Below are positions 7,650 through 16,303 of a DNA stretch of 64,000 nucleotides, in pieces (positions within the stretch are counted from its first letter, which is position 1; each line of letters begins with the position of its first letter). Origin of the DNA: Novosphingobium sp. G106 (GTDB taxonomy: Bacteria; Pseudomonadota; Alphaproteobacteria; Sphingomonadales; Sphingomonadaceae); contig NZ_JAHOOZ010000003.1 in the NCBI RefSeq assembly GCF_019075875.1, positions 62,001-126,000 of the forward strand, given 5' to 3'. Under the pieces are notes generated by a model that saw only the letters and a list, made by a program, of their open reading frames with translations, was not told the DNA's origin and did not search any database. Both the position numbers and the translations under genes were made by a program.

Positions 7650-8129
7650 ATGTCGGACGCCATCGAAGCCGAAAATACTCTTATCACGCTGACCGCCGAC
7701 ATCGTCGCGGCCCACGTTCAAAACAACAACGTCGCCGTTGCCGACCTTCCCCGCCTGATAGAGAACGTACATGGCGCATTGGCGGGTCTGGGCGTCGCGA
7801 AGACGCCGGCGGCGGAGCCGCTCGTTCCGGCCGTCTCGATTCGTGCTTCGGTCAAGCCCGACCACATCGTCTGCCTTGAAGATGGTAAGAAACTCAAGAT
7901 GCTCAAGCGCCATCTGATGACCCGCTATCAGATGACCCCGGCGGACTATCGCGCAAAATGGAACCTTCCCGCCGACTACCCCATGGTCGCGCCCGACTAT
8001 GCCGAGAAGCGAAGCACCCTCGCGAAAAGCATCGGTCTGGGCCGCAAGCCGGGCCAAAAGCCGACCACGGCGAAGGCGCCTGCCTCGCCCAAAGCCGCGG
8101 CTGTAGCCAAGGCAGCTGACGCCGGCTGA
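7650..8129 (+). CDS. Ros/MucR-family transcriptional regulator
   Basis: 159 residues from ATG 7650 with AAGGA about seven bases upstream. Helical N-terminal oligomerisation part (LITLTADIVAAHVQNNNVAV), then the Ros/MucR domain: PDHIVCLEDGKKLKMLKRHL, MTRYQMTPADYRAKWNLPAD, YPMVAPDYAEKRSTLAKSIG, and a Lys/Ala-rich tail. These proteins bind AT-rich DNA and silence exopolysaccharide, motility and horizontally acquired genes. The second zinc-ligand Cys of Ros is Asp here (CLED), as in several family members. Position next to the conjugation operon suggests a silencer of it. Confidence 0.9.
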   Translation: MSDAIEAENTLITLTADIVAAHVQNNNVAVADLPRLIENVHGALAGLGVAKTPAAEPLVPAVSIRASVKPDHIVCLEDGKKLKMLKRHLMTRYQMTPADYRAKWNLPADYPMVAPDYAEKRSTLAKSIGLGRKPGQKPTTAKAPASPKAAAVAKAADAG

Positions 8130-8160
8130 ATGGAAACGGGCCCGTGCGGCACGACCATAC

Positions 8161-8475
8161 ATGCCTGACGCGAAGGTTGAGATTCTGACTGATTTCAACT
8201 ATCAAGATCGCACTATGGCGGATCCGCACGAGCCTTCTTCTCCGACATCGTTTGACGCTCTGATGGGCGATCCGAGAGCAGTGGGCTTGTTCGGCGATTC
8301 GGCAGCGCGCCAAATGCATGATGCCGATGAAATGCGAGCCTCTAGGGGCTCCAGCAAGGCTTGGAACGGTAGGCATATTACGCCCAGGGCCAAACTGCTT
8401 CTCGCGGCGTGGGCTGCCGCGGTCTTCGTGATATCGGCTGCGGTGTCGCCTTACCTTCTCAACTTACCCCGCTAG
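8161..8475 (+). CDS. Small protein with C-terminal membrane anchor
   Basis: Up to 104 residues (ATG 8161; an alternative ATG at 8215 gives 86). Hydrophilic body containing SFDALMGDPRAVGLFGDSAA, then one membrane helix LLLAAWAAAVFVISAAVSPY at the end. Neither start has a convincing ribosome-binding site. It ends 29 bases before the convergent traG. Unknown function. Confidence 0.5.
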   Translation: MPDAKVEILTDFNYQDRTMADPHEPSSPTSFDALMGDPRAVGLFGDSAARQMHDADEMRASRGSSKAWNGRHITPRAKLLLAAWAAAVFVISAAVSPYLLNLPR

Positions 8476-8503
8476 CTAGCGACGGCAGGAGTTGGCCGCG
8501 CGA

Positions 8504-11500
8504 TCAACGTCCTCGTGGACTTTTCGGATCGTGCTCAACGTGCAGATGGTTTCGCTCCGGATCGCGCGGAAACGTCTCGAAGATCACGTCGTAATCGGCA
8601 CCCAAGCGCGATTTCACGCCGCCGGCCCACGCGCGACCCTGCGCGACCGAGATGTTGTTGCCCCTGAAGTCGAGAGCCTTCCCCTCGGGATGCAGGCTGT
8701 CGTGCTTGTGGCGCCCATCCTGACCGGAGGTGACCACCGCGCCAGGTAGGCCCAATTCACGGCCGCTGAGGGTGACCGCACCGAACACTGACGACATCGA
8801 GCGGTCAGTGCCAGACAGATTGACCCCCTGCTTGATCTCGGCCCCGGCCTCACGTGCCACTACCCTCGCGTTGAAGCCGCCTTCGAAGGGATTGCCAGGC
8901 GTTCCGCGTACGCCGACCTTGTCGATGATGTTGCCGACGATCGGCAGGGTACCGCCGAGACTCGAGTGCTGCCGGCGATCTACATCACCTCGCACGCGGT
9001 CGGCCTCGTCGTGCGCCATTACGCCCGTATTGTGCATTTCTCGGCCTTCCTGGTCGAGTCGACCGCGGCTGTCGTCGACGCGCGCCGATACGAGACCCTC
9101 CACCTCGCGGTCGCGAGCCGCGCCGGCGACATGGACCGCCGGCGCGCGGCTTTGCAGATTGGCCTGATTACTATGGCCCCAAGCCTGGATGTCGCCGACG
9201 CTGCGGGAGGCGGGCCCGGCTATCGAACGGCCCGGCGCATCAGGCACGACGCCAAGCTCCTCGCGCATTGCGCCCACTTTCTCGTCGACGAACTTGCGGA
9301 TCAGCGTGTCGCGAACCGCGGACTGTTGCGCGTTCGGGCTGACGAGGCCCGGGTAGTATCCGGTCGCCTGCAGCGGCCAATTCTCAGGCCGGTCGAGTTC
9401 GTGCCGCATGAAATCGGCCAGCGCCTGCGTCTCGTTCTGCGAAAACTGGAAGCCGTGCGATTCCGCCTGGGCAAAGTCGCGACTGTAGCGATTGAACGTC
9501 TCTTCGGCGTTCGAAGCCTCGACAGAGCGGCCGCGAGCCTCGCTGAGGCTCGCATCAAAGCGTTCGGACATCCCGCGCAGATCGCTGTTAGATGACGAGG
9601 TGGTCGCGCGCGTGAAGCTCTCGCGAGCGCTGCGGGCTGCGTCCGAAGAAGCTTCCCTGCGCACGTAGTCGAACACTTCAGAGAAACCATCGGATGCTCT
9701 GATGTCCCCGCCGGTTCGGCGTTCGGCAGAGCTGCCCAGCCTAGTGCTTCCGTTGAGAGCAGCCACAACGAGGTTCGCCCCGGCCGATCCGGAGATGTCG
9801 CCGCTCATGATGGCAGTTCGCGCCAGCGAATCCGACGTCTGTTTGTCCAAGCCGAAACGGTTCTGGAGGTTCTCGGACATCGATAGCGAGAGATCCTGCA
9901 TCCGAGAAATCGACGAGGTGAGCGCCCTGCCCTCCTCGGTTCCCGAGCTCGCCGAACGCTGTGCCGTCTCGAATAGCTGGGTCGCGTTCGACCGCGCCGC
10001 AGTCCAGGACTGGCTGGCAGCCTCGCGGGTCTGTTCGACGTGGCCAAAGCCCTCAGACAGCGCCTTGCGAACCTCGGACTGATAACCTTCGGAATGGGTG
10101 AGCCCGAACGGCAGCTCGGACATGCCCGGCGGCGACTTGTAGATCGTCGACCCGTTCGCTGCGTGCTGCGAGAGCCCGCCGTCCGGATTGCGGACCGACA
10201 CGAGGCCCGAACCCGTGTTGTAGTTGGCAGCCGTATTGAACTGGTCGCTCGAGGCCGTGTTGATCGTTCGGTTCGCCAGGCTGACGTTGCCGTAGGAATA
10301 GTTGCCCGTCGTGATCTCGGCTGCAGCCTGCTCGGCTGCGTTCTGGCTGGGAGCCAGGAAGCTAGCGGAATGCGAGGCGATCGACATGGCGCCTCGGGCC
10401 ATGCCGGCGGCAATGAACGGCACCGACATGATCATGTACCCGGCGAGCGCGCCGGCATCCTGGTTGATCGCGCTCACGCCTGAGAAATTCCAGGCGGTCA
10501 GCCCGCCGCTTTGCCAGGGCACAAGCGCGGCCTGCCAGCGGCTCATAAAGATCATGTTGAGAACGACGAACAGCGGTCCCCAGCTCGCCAGATAGAAGAA
10601 CCCGGTCAGGTAGCCCTTGGCGATGCCCGGCCCCGTGTTGGGCATCAGCATGAGCAGGAACAGCACCGGGAACATCGCGTAGAACACGACGGTGAGGACG
10701 ATGTTGAGCAGGGGCACCCATTTCATGGCGCCGGCGGCGATCGTCGAATAGGTGTTGCGCGTCTGGATGTCCGCGCGGGTCGTCGCGAAGGCGTCGATCG
10801 AGGTCTGAGCGCTCGAGCTGCCGAAGCTGTCGCGCGCCTGCATGAGGGCATTGATGAACATGGCTTGGCGCACGAGCTGGGCCGAACCGGTGCCCCCTCC
10901 CCCAAGCCCCGCGCTGCCGACCCCAGCGACGTCGGTATTGAACTTGGCCTGGGCAGCGCCGCTATCGAGGCCCGGGAAGAACTGCTGAGCAATGCGAACG
11001 GCATCGGCATTGTAGTAGGTCTGCCACTCGTTCTGGAGATTGGTGTAGGCCTCGCGGCAAGTGACAATGCTCGAACTGCCGTCGGCCGCGATCCAGGTCT
11101 GCGACAGCGAAACCGAGCCCGGGCCGATTGACGCCATGATGTCGCTCGCGCGGGCAATGTCGTCGAAGGTCTTTCGCCCCAGCAGCACGTCGTAAAACAC
11201 ACATTGCTTGAAATGCTCGTTCAAATTGGTCGCGAGCCGCGGGTCGGAGATTCGCAGCCCCTGCGTCGCCTCCATAAGCTTGGCGCCGTAGATGATGCCG
11301 TTTGTCGAGTAGCCCAGCGCATTTGGCATGACGAAGACCGTCTCGGCCGAGCGGGTCAGATAGTCGCCGACCTGGCTGGTGAAGCTCGCCATGAGCCCCA
11401 GGCCCATCGGCACGTTCGCAACGGTCGCGGGCGCGAGCCCGGGGTTGGCGCGGTCGGTGACCTTCACGCTCACCGTCGGCACCATCATGACTAGATACAT

Positions 11501-11698
11501 GAGCGTCGATTGCATGAACCAGCGGAAGAGGACCTTGGGGTCCATGTTCCAGGCCATGGCAAGCAGGGCATAGGCGAAGCCGATGACCATGACGACGCGC
11601 AGGAGCGAGCGGTAGCCGCCCCCGCCCGACCAGGCCGCGACGGCATTGAAAGTGTTGACGACGAACTCGCCGCCGCCGGTCGTGAACACCTCGAGCAT
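8504..11698 (-). CDS. traG: TraG, F-type mating-pair stabilisation / pilus assembly protein, with C-terminal M15-like peptidase domain
   Basis: 1064 residues, near the size of F TraG. The N-terminal ~450 residues match TraG_N: membrane segments near 30-80, a periplasmic part (FKQCVFYDVLLGRKTFDDIA), and three or four further segments at about 330-450 (LNIVLTVVFYAMFPVLFLLM). A long hydrophilic Ser/Ala/Arg-rich region follows. The last ~95 residues differ from F TraG: SLHPEGKALDFRGNN and NHLHVEHD give the His-x6-Asp and HxH zinc pattern of M15/VanY-type carboxypeptidase domains. In F, TraG acts in pilus assembly and, through its C-terminus, in mating-pair stabilisation and entry exclusion. Last gene of the operon, 20 bases after traH. 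Confidence 0.92.
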   Translation of the reverse strand: MLEVFTTGGGEFVVNTFNAVAAWSGGGGYRSLLRVVMVIGFAYALLAMAWNMDPKVLFRWFMQSTLMYLVMMVPTVSVKVTDRANPGLAPATVANVPMGLGLMASFTSQVGDYLTRSAETVFVMPNALGYSTNGIIYGAKLMEATQGLRISDPRLATNLNEHFKQCVFYDVLLGRKTFDDIARASDIMASIGPGSVSLSQTWIAADGSSSIVTCREAYTNLQNEWQTYYNADAVRIAQQFFPGLDSGAAQAKFNTDVAGVGSAGLGGGGTGSAQLVRQAMFINALMQARDSFGSSSAQTSIDAFATTRADIQTRNTYSTIAAGAMKWVPLLNIVLTVVFYAMFPVLFLLMLMPNTGPGIAKGYLTGFFYLASWGPLFVVLNMIFMSRWQAALVPWQSGGLTAWNFSGVSAINQDAGALAGYMIMSVPFIAAGMARGAMSIASHSASFLAPSQNAAEQAAAEITTGNYSYGNVSLANRTINTASSDQFNTAANYNTGSGLVSVRNPDGGLSQHAANGSTIYKSPPGMSELPFGLTHSEGYQSEVRKALSEGFGHVEQTREAASQSWTAARSNATQLFETAQRSASSGTEEGRALTSSISRMQDLSLSMSENLQNRFGLDKQTSDSLARTAIMSGDISGSAGANLVVAALNGSTRLGSSAERRTGGDIRASDGFSEVFDYVRREASSDAARSARESFTRATTSSSNSDLRGMSERFDASLSEARGRSVEASNAEETFNRYSRDFAQAESHGFQFSQNETQALADFMRHELDRPENWPLQATGYYPGLVSPNAQQSAVRDTLIRKFVDEKVGAMREELGVVPDAPGRSIAGPASRSVGDIQAWGHSNQANLQSRAPAVHVAGAARDREVEGLVSARVDDSRGRLDQEGREMHNTGVMAHDEADRVRGDVDRRQHSSLGGTLPIVGNIIDKVGVRGTPGNPFEGGFNARVVAREAGAEIKQGVNLSGTDRSMSSVFGAVTLSGRELGLPGAVVTSGQDGRHKHDSLHPEGKALDFRGNNISVAQGRAWAGGVKSRLGADYDVIFETFPRDPERNHLHVEHDPKSPRGR

Positions 11699-11717
11699 GC
11701 GCAGAATTCCTTGGGAA

Positions 11718-13166
11718 CTAGGGGCGCATGCCCTGCGCGGAGAGCGCGCGCGAAAAGCTGAGCGATGCGGCCATGCCCGGCGCCATCTTGTTCTGCAGGG
11801 TGGACTCGATCATCATCGCGCGGTTCACGATCTCGAGCGTCCGGCCCACCCGGTCGGAGACCTTGGCATCGCGCTCGCCGACGCGCTGGCGAACATCGCG
11901 CAGCTGGACCATGAACTGCTCGATCCTGGCCGCATCGCCCTGGTTGACGAGGCCGCCGCGGGCGGCCGCAACCTGGTCGAGCAGCTCGCTCATGATCGCG
12001 TTCAGGAGATCGATCGAGGTGATCTCGGCGAGGGAGTCGATTTCGCCGGCGCTGAGGCGGAAGCCCGAGGCGGCCTGGACTGCCAGCACCTTGTAGAGCG
12101 GGATGCTGGCGAGCCCGAGGAGCTGCTGCTCCTCGTTGGTCAGCGCCTGGTCGGCCTGGATCTTGTCCGAAATCGAGATGATCAGCCGGCGGACATGCGG
12201 GGTCAACGCGTCGTTGCCCAGGGGACTGAGTGTCTGCGTTCCGGTCGAGAGGCATTTGTCGGTGTCGCTGCAATTGAGGATCGTCACAGACTGGGTGCCG
12301 TCGAGCAGCGCATCGAGGATCGGCCCGACCTGCCCGCCGATGTACTGGATGTTGGGCTGATCGTCGTCGCTCGCGCGCTGGGGTACGATGATCGTACCAA
12401 TCAGCGTCATCAGCAGCTCGCGGGTCGGTTCGCTTTGCGATGCGAGCGGCGACTGCTCGATCATGTCCCAGGCATAGTTTTTCGGGCCCGGCGCGAGCGC
12501 CTTGAGCGCCGGGTCGCTCGCACCGTTGATCGTCGAGGTACGCTGTCCGCCCTGCCCGCAGCCATGCCTGGCGCGTGCGGTATCGGAAAATATGCCCTGC
12601 GAGGTGCCGATGGCCTCGCAGATGCTTTGAGAAGCCAGGTCCTCCTGCGGCCAGACATTGCCAACGAGTGCGGCGGCCTGCTCGCAGCTGTTCATATTGA
12701 ACTGGTTTATCTTATTGGCGATGTCCTGCATCTCGTCGATGACCCCGCCGATCTGCGGCGAGATGGAATCGATCGCGAGCTTGAAGGCGAAGCCGATCGC
12801 GTTGTTGGCGACCGCCTTGAGCATAGCGACAAATTCGCTGGCATTGATGAAGGAGAAGGAGCCGGCGAAGATGTCGATGCCCCCGCAGCCCGCCCTGACC
12901 TTCGGCAGCTGCAGATTGGCGGGGTAGACCGTCTTTTGCGGAAAGCGGGTCCAGACCGAGCCGAGCGTGTAGTAGCCCGCCGACTGGCCCTGATAGGCGG
13001 TCGGCCCGCTGGCATTGGCCGCCCCGCCCATGTCGGAGAAGAACGAATTCATATCGCTGCCGACGTTCGCCGACGCTGGCGTCAGGCTCGCCGCGACCAC
13101 GGCGAGGGCGGTCGTGGCTCCGAAGAGCGCGCGCGCATATTTCGAACGAGGCGAAGCCAGAGCCAT
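11718..13166 (-). CDS. traH: TraH, F-type pilus assembly protein
   Basis: 482 residues with a signal peptide (...LAVVAASLTPASA, cut near 33), then SDMNSFFSDMGGAANASGPT and a GCGGIDIFAGSFSFINASEF block, both characteristic of TraH. Cys pairs (CEQAAALV, QSICEAI, HGCGQGG, ILNCSDTDKCLS) suggest disulfides, fitting the DsbC and thioredoxin-like TraF in the same operon. TraH, TraF and TraW form a periplasmic group needed for F-pilus assembly. Its start abuts the traF stop at 13166. Confidence 0.93.
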   Translation of the reverse strand: MALASPRSKYARALFGATTALAVVAASLTPASANVGSDMNSFFSDMGGAANASGPTAYQGQSAGYYTLGSVWTRFPQKTVYPANLQLPKVRAGCGGIDIFAGSFSFINASEFVAMLKAVANNAIGFAFKLAIDSISPQIGGVIDEMQDIANKINQFNMNSCEQAAALVGNVWPQEDLASQSICEAIGTSQGIFSDTARARHGCGQGGQRTSTINGASDPALKALAPGPKNYAWDMIEQSPLASQSEPTRELLMTLIGTIIVPQRASDDDQPNIQYIGGQVGPILDALLDGTQSVTILNCSDTDKCLSTGTQTLSPLGNDALTPHVRRLIISISDKIQADQALTNEEQQLLGLASIPLYKVLAVQAASGFRLSAGEIDSLAEITSIDLLNAIMSELLDQVAAARGGLVNQGDAARIEQFMVQLRDVRQRVGERDAKVSDRVGRTLEIVNRAMMIESTLQNKMAPGMAASLSFSRALSAQGMRP

Positions 13167-14002
13167 CAGAAGTCGCTCCCGACTTTGGTGTTGGTGAGGG
13201 TGAATATCCGATCGCGGATCTCGTCGGCCGTGAGGATGCCGGTGCCGATCGGGATCGGCCTCTTTGTCGCGGTATCGAAGAGGACGAGCGCAGGCGTGGC
13301 TCGGTTCTTCAGGCCCATGCGCTCGTGCTGGCCGACGTCGACGACGTAGTTCGGAAAGGTCTTGTTGGGACCGCCGTCCATCGACACCGCGACGACACTA
13401 AATCCACTTTTGTCGGCGAGCGCCTTCAGGATCGGCGCGAAGATGTCGCAAGCACCGCAGGACTGCGCGTAGAAGTAGAAGATGCCGTAGCGCTCGGACA
13501 GGCGGGCCAGCGCCTGATCCTCTTCAGCCGAGCGGTTATCGAGCCAAGCGCGCTTGCCGAGTGTCGAAACCGGACGCTGCAGCGTGTAGTCGAGATCGGG
13601 GTTCTGCCAGATCGTGCGCTGCCACTGGTCTGAGAAGGTCGAGGCGCGGTCGAGCTGCTCGCGCTGGAAGCGGATGTAGGCCGTGACGTTCTCTTCGCTG
13701 GGCTCGAGAATCGCCCTGGCCTTGAGCTCATCGAGCTCTCGTCCGATCGCCGCGAGCTGCTGGGCCGCGGGCGCTGTCGGCGATGATGGCGAGCGATCCG
13801 GCGAGGACGGTTTCGGGCGGTCGCAATAGAACCAGGTGCCGAGCTTGCGCTGCCGGCAATAGAATTCGTCGCCGGCCGGAGATGCGGCGGCTGAGGGCGT
13901 AGCCTGCGATCGGTCTGCTGGCATAGGCTCCGCGACGTCCTGGCCGGCCACAGCGGCAGGTAGGCCAGCGACGAGCAGGACGGTTGCCAATATGAACTTC
14001 AC
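13166..14002 (-). CDS. traF: TraF, F-type conjugation thioredoxin-like protein
   Basis: 278 residues from GTG 14002, with GCGGAGGA six bases upstream; a longer in-frame start at 14209 would overlap the previous gene. Signal peptide KFILATVLLVAGLPAAVAGQ. The C-terminal thioredoxin fold carries YFYAQSCGACDIFAPILKAL, so the CxxC (SCGAC) is intact, unlike F TraF which lacks it. Probably helps fold disulfide-rich TraH, TraU and TraN in the periplasm. Start and preceding stop overlap (GTGA). Confidence 0.92.
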   Translation of the reverse strand: MKFILATVLLVAGLPAAVAGQDVAEPMPADRSQATPSAAASPAGDEFYCRQRKLGTWFYCDRPKPSSPDRSPSSPTAPAAQQLAAIGRELDELKARAILEPSEENVTAYIRFQREQLDRASTFSDQWQRTIWQNPDLDYTLQRPVSTLGKRAWLDNRSAEEDQALARLSERYGIFYFYAQSCGACDIFAPILKALADKSGFSVVAVSMDGGPNKTFPNYVVDVGQHERMGLKNRATPALVLFDTATKRPIPIGTGILTADEIRDRIFTLTNTKVGSDF

Positions 14003-14427
14003 CGGGATCCTCCGCTGGAATTGGGGCCGCTGAGCAGGTTCCAGAGCGTGCCGCGCACGAGCGCCGGCTCGGTTTGCGCGAGGACCTCTTCGCCGAGCCC
14101 AGTCGTGTGAAATGCACGCCCGTCGTCGATGCAAACCAGCCAATCGCGAGCGATGAGACGCTCGAGAAAATCCGAGAGTTCTGGCGCGGAGAGCGGACAG
14201 GAAAACCAATGCAGCAGACTATGGACGAGCTCTGCCGTGGCGACGGGGCAGCCTCCCCTACAGCGCAGCAGGATCGCCCATTCCTGGATGACGACCTCGG
14301 CGAGACCCGAATGTGCGCCCGCGATCGCATCGAGCTGCTGGGGCGTGAGTTCGTCGCGGTCGCAGCAGCAATCCGTCTGGAACAGACGCCTGATCGCTGC
14401 CCCGCTCTGAGAGGGTTGGCGCGCCAT
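13999..14427 (-). CDS. Unknown Cys-rich protein inside the tra operon
   Basis: 142 residues, no signal peptide or membrane segment. Cysteines cluster at DCCCDRDE (about 18-25), LLRCRGGCPVATAEL (about 52-65), WFSCPLSAPEL and WLVCIDDGRAF. The second half (ELSDFLERLIARDWLVCIDD, AFHTTGLGEEVL) resembles a winged-helix fold. Start lies five bases after traN and the stop overlaps the traF GTG. Not part of the F tra set as I know it; a cytoplasmic redox or metal-binding helper is a guess. Confidence 0.75.
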   Translation of the reverse strand: MARQPSQSGAAIRRLFQTDCCCDRDELTPQQLDAIAGAHSGLAEVVIQEWAILLRCRGGCPVATAELVHSLLHWFSCPLSAPELSDFLERLIARDWLVCIDDGRAFHTTGLGEEVLAQTEPALVRGTLWNLLSGPNSSGGSR

Positions 14428-14431
14428 CTTA

Positions 14432-16303
14432 TCATCTTTCTCCCGTGCTCGCGGCCGCGTTCTCCCGGTAATAGGCCCGGATCTTCTCCTGGATGTCGGC
14501 CGCCATCTGCGCTTCGTCGGGCAGCTTGGCCGCCTCGAGGAACTCCGCGTAGATCTCGGTGAAATCCATCTTCGAGAGATCGAGCCGCGAGAACTCGTCG
14601 ATGGTGAAGCCGAGACACTGCTCTGTTTTGGGCTTGTCCCAAGGCTTTCCGATCTGAGGCCGGCCTTGCTCCTGGAGGATCCGCGTCAGCTTCGACTGGA
14701 AGCAGCAATAGGTCTTCCGCTTGGTGCTGCAGATGCCGAGGAAGCTCGACGAGCAATAGCTGCCGACGAAATGGCACAGACCCATGCGGTCCTTGACGTC
14801 GAGCATCTTCTCCTCGGTTGAGCACAGGAACAGAGTGAGGAACTGGGTCGCAACGCCCGCGAGCACCGCGGGGCCGCCGGCGAGAGCGCTGAGCCCGGCG
14901 GCGGTCGTCAGGAGTCCCGACACCTTGCCCGCGCAGCAGTTGACGAGGCCGAAGATAGGTTGGTGGCAGGTCTCGCGCGCGCCCTTGAACAGGCTGAGGT
15001 TATCGGGATCGAACTCCTTCTGCGCCTGATCCATCGCGCCCATGGCGACGAGCGCGTCCTTGAGTTCATCGGAGGCATCGCGCTCGATTTCCTGGCAAAC
15101 GCCGTTCACGCAGTAGATGTCGCCGCCGCAGACGTATTCCTTCTGCGGGGCGGTGCTCACCGGCACCGGGCAGCTGTAGATCCGCTCGGAGGTCTTGCAG
15201 GCGCCGCCCGACGGATCCTCATCGAGGCAGTCGTCGCGCAGGAAGGTGCATTTGGGATCGGCTTCGAAATCGCCGCAGTCGGTGGCCTGGGTGATCTGGT
15301 GGCAGGCATAGGAGCGCTGCCAGGCCCAGCAGGCTTCCGTCACCGGCACGCCATTTATGATCCGGGTTTCGGGGCCTTCGGTGCAGATATCCTCGGCGGA
15401 CTGCTGCGTGCACATCGTGTCGCCGGCGAGAGCGCCGCAGCCGTCGACTCTTTTGGTCGTGACCGTGGTCGTGCTGCTTTGCACATGCCACGATTTGCCT
15501 GTCTTTGGGCTGGGGGCTGCCGCGATGTCGAGATCGGCGGTGCACTCGTACTCGGTGGCGCTGTAGTCGTCGCAGTACTTGTTGTTCGCCGGGGTCCAGC
15601 CATAGTCGACATGAGCGGCGCAGGCCATTTTGCTGACGCCCGTCGGCTTGCAGACGCCCGAGGAGATGTAAGGCGCGATCGACGCATAGCGAGCGAAAGG
15701 GGTTCCGTAGGCGCTGTCGGGCACGACGTAGTATTTGTAAGCCGCGGTGCTGCTGACTTCGGACACCATCGTGATAGAGCAGGTCCGGGTAACGTCCTCG
15801 ACCTTGGCCCCGACATTGCACGTAGCTTCGTAGAACTCCGTCGGCGAGGTCTCGGTGGTGATCTCGCGGCAGGTCCCGGTCTGGCCACTGGCATCGATAC
15901 CGAGCGCGAAGGCCGCAGGCTCGGCGTTGATTTCGTCGCCGCGCGTGCGAATGCTCGTCAGTTGGTCGCTTGGGATCCGGCTCTTGTTGGCATCGCCCTG
16001 CCGGACGACGCCGTACTCAGCGACCGACGATGCGCCGCCCGCCGCCGCGCTCAGCACCTTGTCGTCGCTGCCGAATAGATTGCCGAGATTGTCTGGCGTC
16101 CCTTGGAAGCCTGGAATCGTATCGCTGGTCGGCTGCTGATCGGGGAGCGAGCTCGCTTCGCTCCGCATCGTCTTGCCCGTATCGATGCCGTCCTTGTGCG
16201 CGGCGTCCATTTCGCCAGCAGTCTGGCCAAACGCCGGCGCGGCCATGATCATCATGGCAACAGGCGCGCAGCAGGCCGAAAGTATGGCGCCGCGTATCGT
16301 CAC
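14432..16303 (-). CDS. traN: TraN, outer-membrane mating-pair stabilisation protein
   Basis: 623 residues with a signal peptide (CCAPVAMMIMAAPAFGQ). About 40 cysteines lie across the protein, for example CREITTETSP, GTCKI-like pairs, TDCGDFEADPKCTFLRDDCL and a Cys-dense end YCSSSFLGICSTKRKTYCCF, matching TraN, the donor adhesin that contacts the recipient outer membrane. The C-terminal hydrophobic stretch GLLTTAAGLSALAGGPAVLA is also typical. The variable middle would set recipient specificity. Start overlaps the trbC stop. Confidence 0.93.
   Translation of the reverse strand: MTIRGAILSACCAPVAMMIMAAPAFGQTAGEMDAAHKDGIDTGKTMRSEASSLPDQQPTSDTIPGFQGTPDNLGNLFGSDDKVLSAAAGGASSVAEYGVVRQGDANKSRIPSDQLTSIRTRGDEINAEPAAFALGIDASGQTGTCREITTETSPTEFYEATCNVGAKVEDVTRTCSITMVSEVSSTAAYKYYVVPDSAYGTPFARYASIAPYISSGVCKPTGVSKMACAAHVDYGWTPANNKYCDDYSATEYECTADLDIAAAPSPKTGKSWHVQSSTTTVTTKRVDGCGALAGDTMCTQQSAEDICTEGPETRIINGVPVTEACWAWQRSYACHQITQATDCGDFEADPKCTFLRDDCLDEDPSGGACKTSERIYSCPVPVSTAPQKEYVCGGDIYCVNGVCQEIERDASDELKDALVAMGAMDQAQKEFDPDNLSLFKGARETCHQPIFGLVNCCAGKVSGLLTTAAGLSALAGGPAVLAGVATQFLTLFLCSTEEKMLDVKDRMGLCHFVGSYCSSSFLGICSTKRKTYCCFQSKLTRILQEQGRPQIGKPWDKPKTEQCLGFTIDEFSRLDLSKMDFTEIYAEFLEAAKLPDEAQMAADIQEKIRAYYRENAAASTGER

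Noticed and set aside
11646..13349. 567-codon plus-strand open frame opposite traH and traF
   Set aside because: Antisense shadow of GC-rich coding DNA; Arg/Gly/Ala-rich with no domain, while the minus strand gives clear TraH and TraF.
14003..14209. Longer traF starting at 14209
   Set aside because: Adds an Arg-rich leader inside the upstream gene; GTG 14002 has a strong ribosome-binding site and directly precedes a signal peptide.
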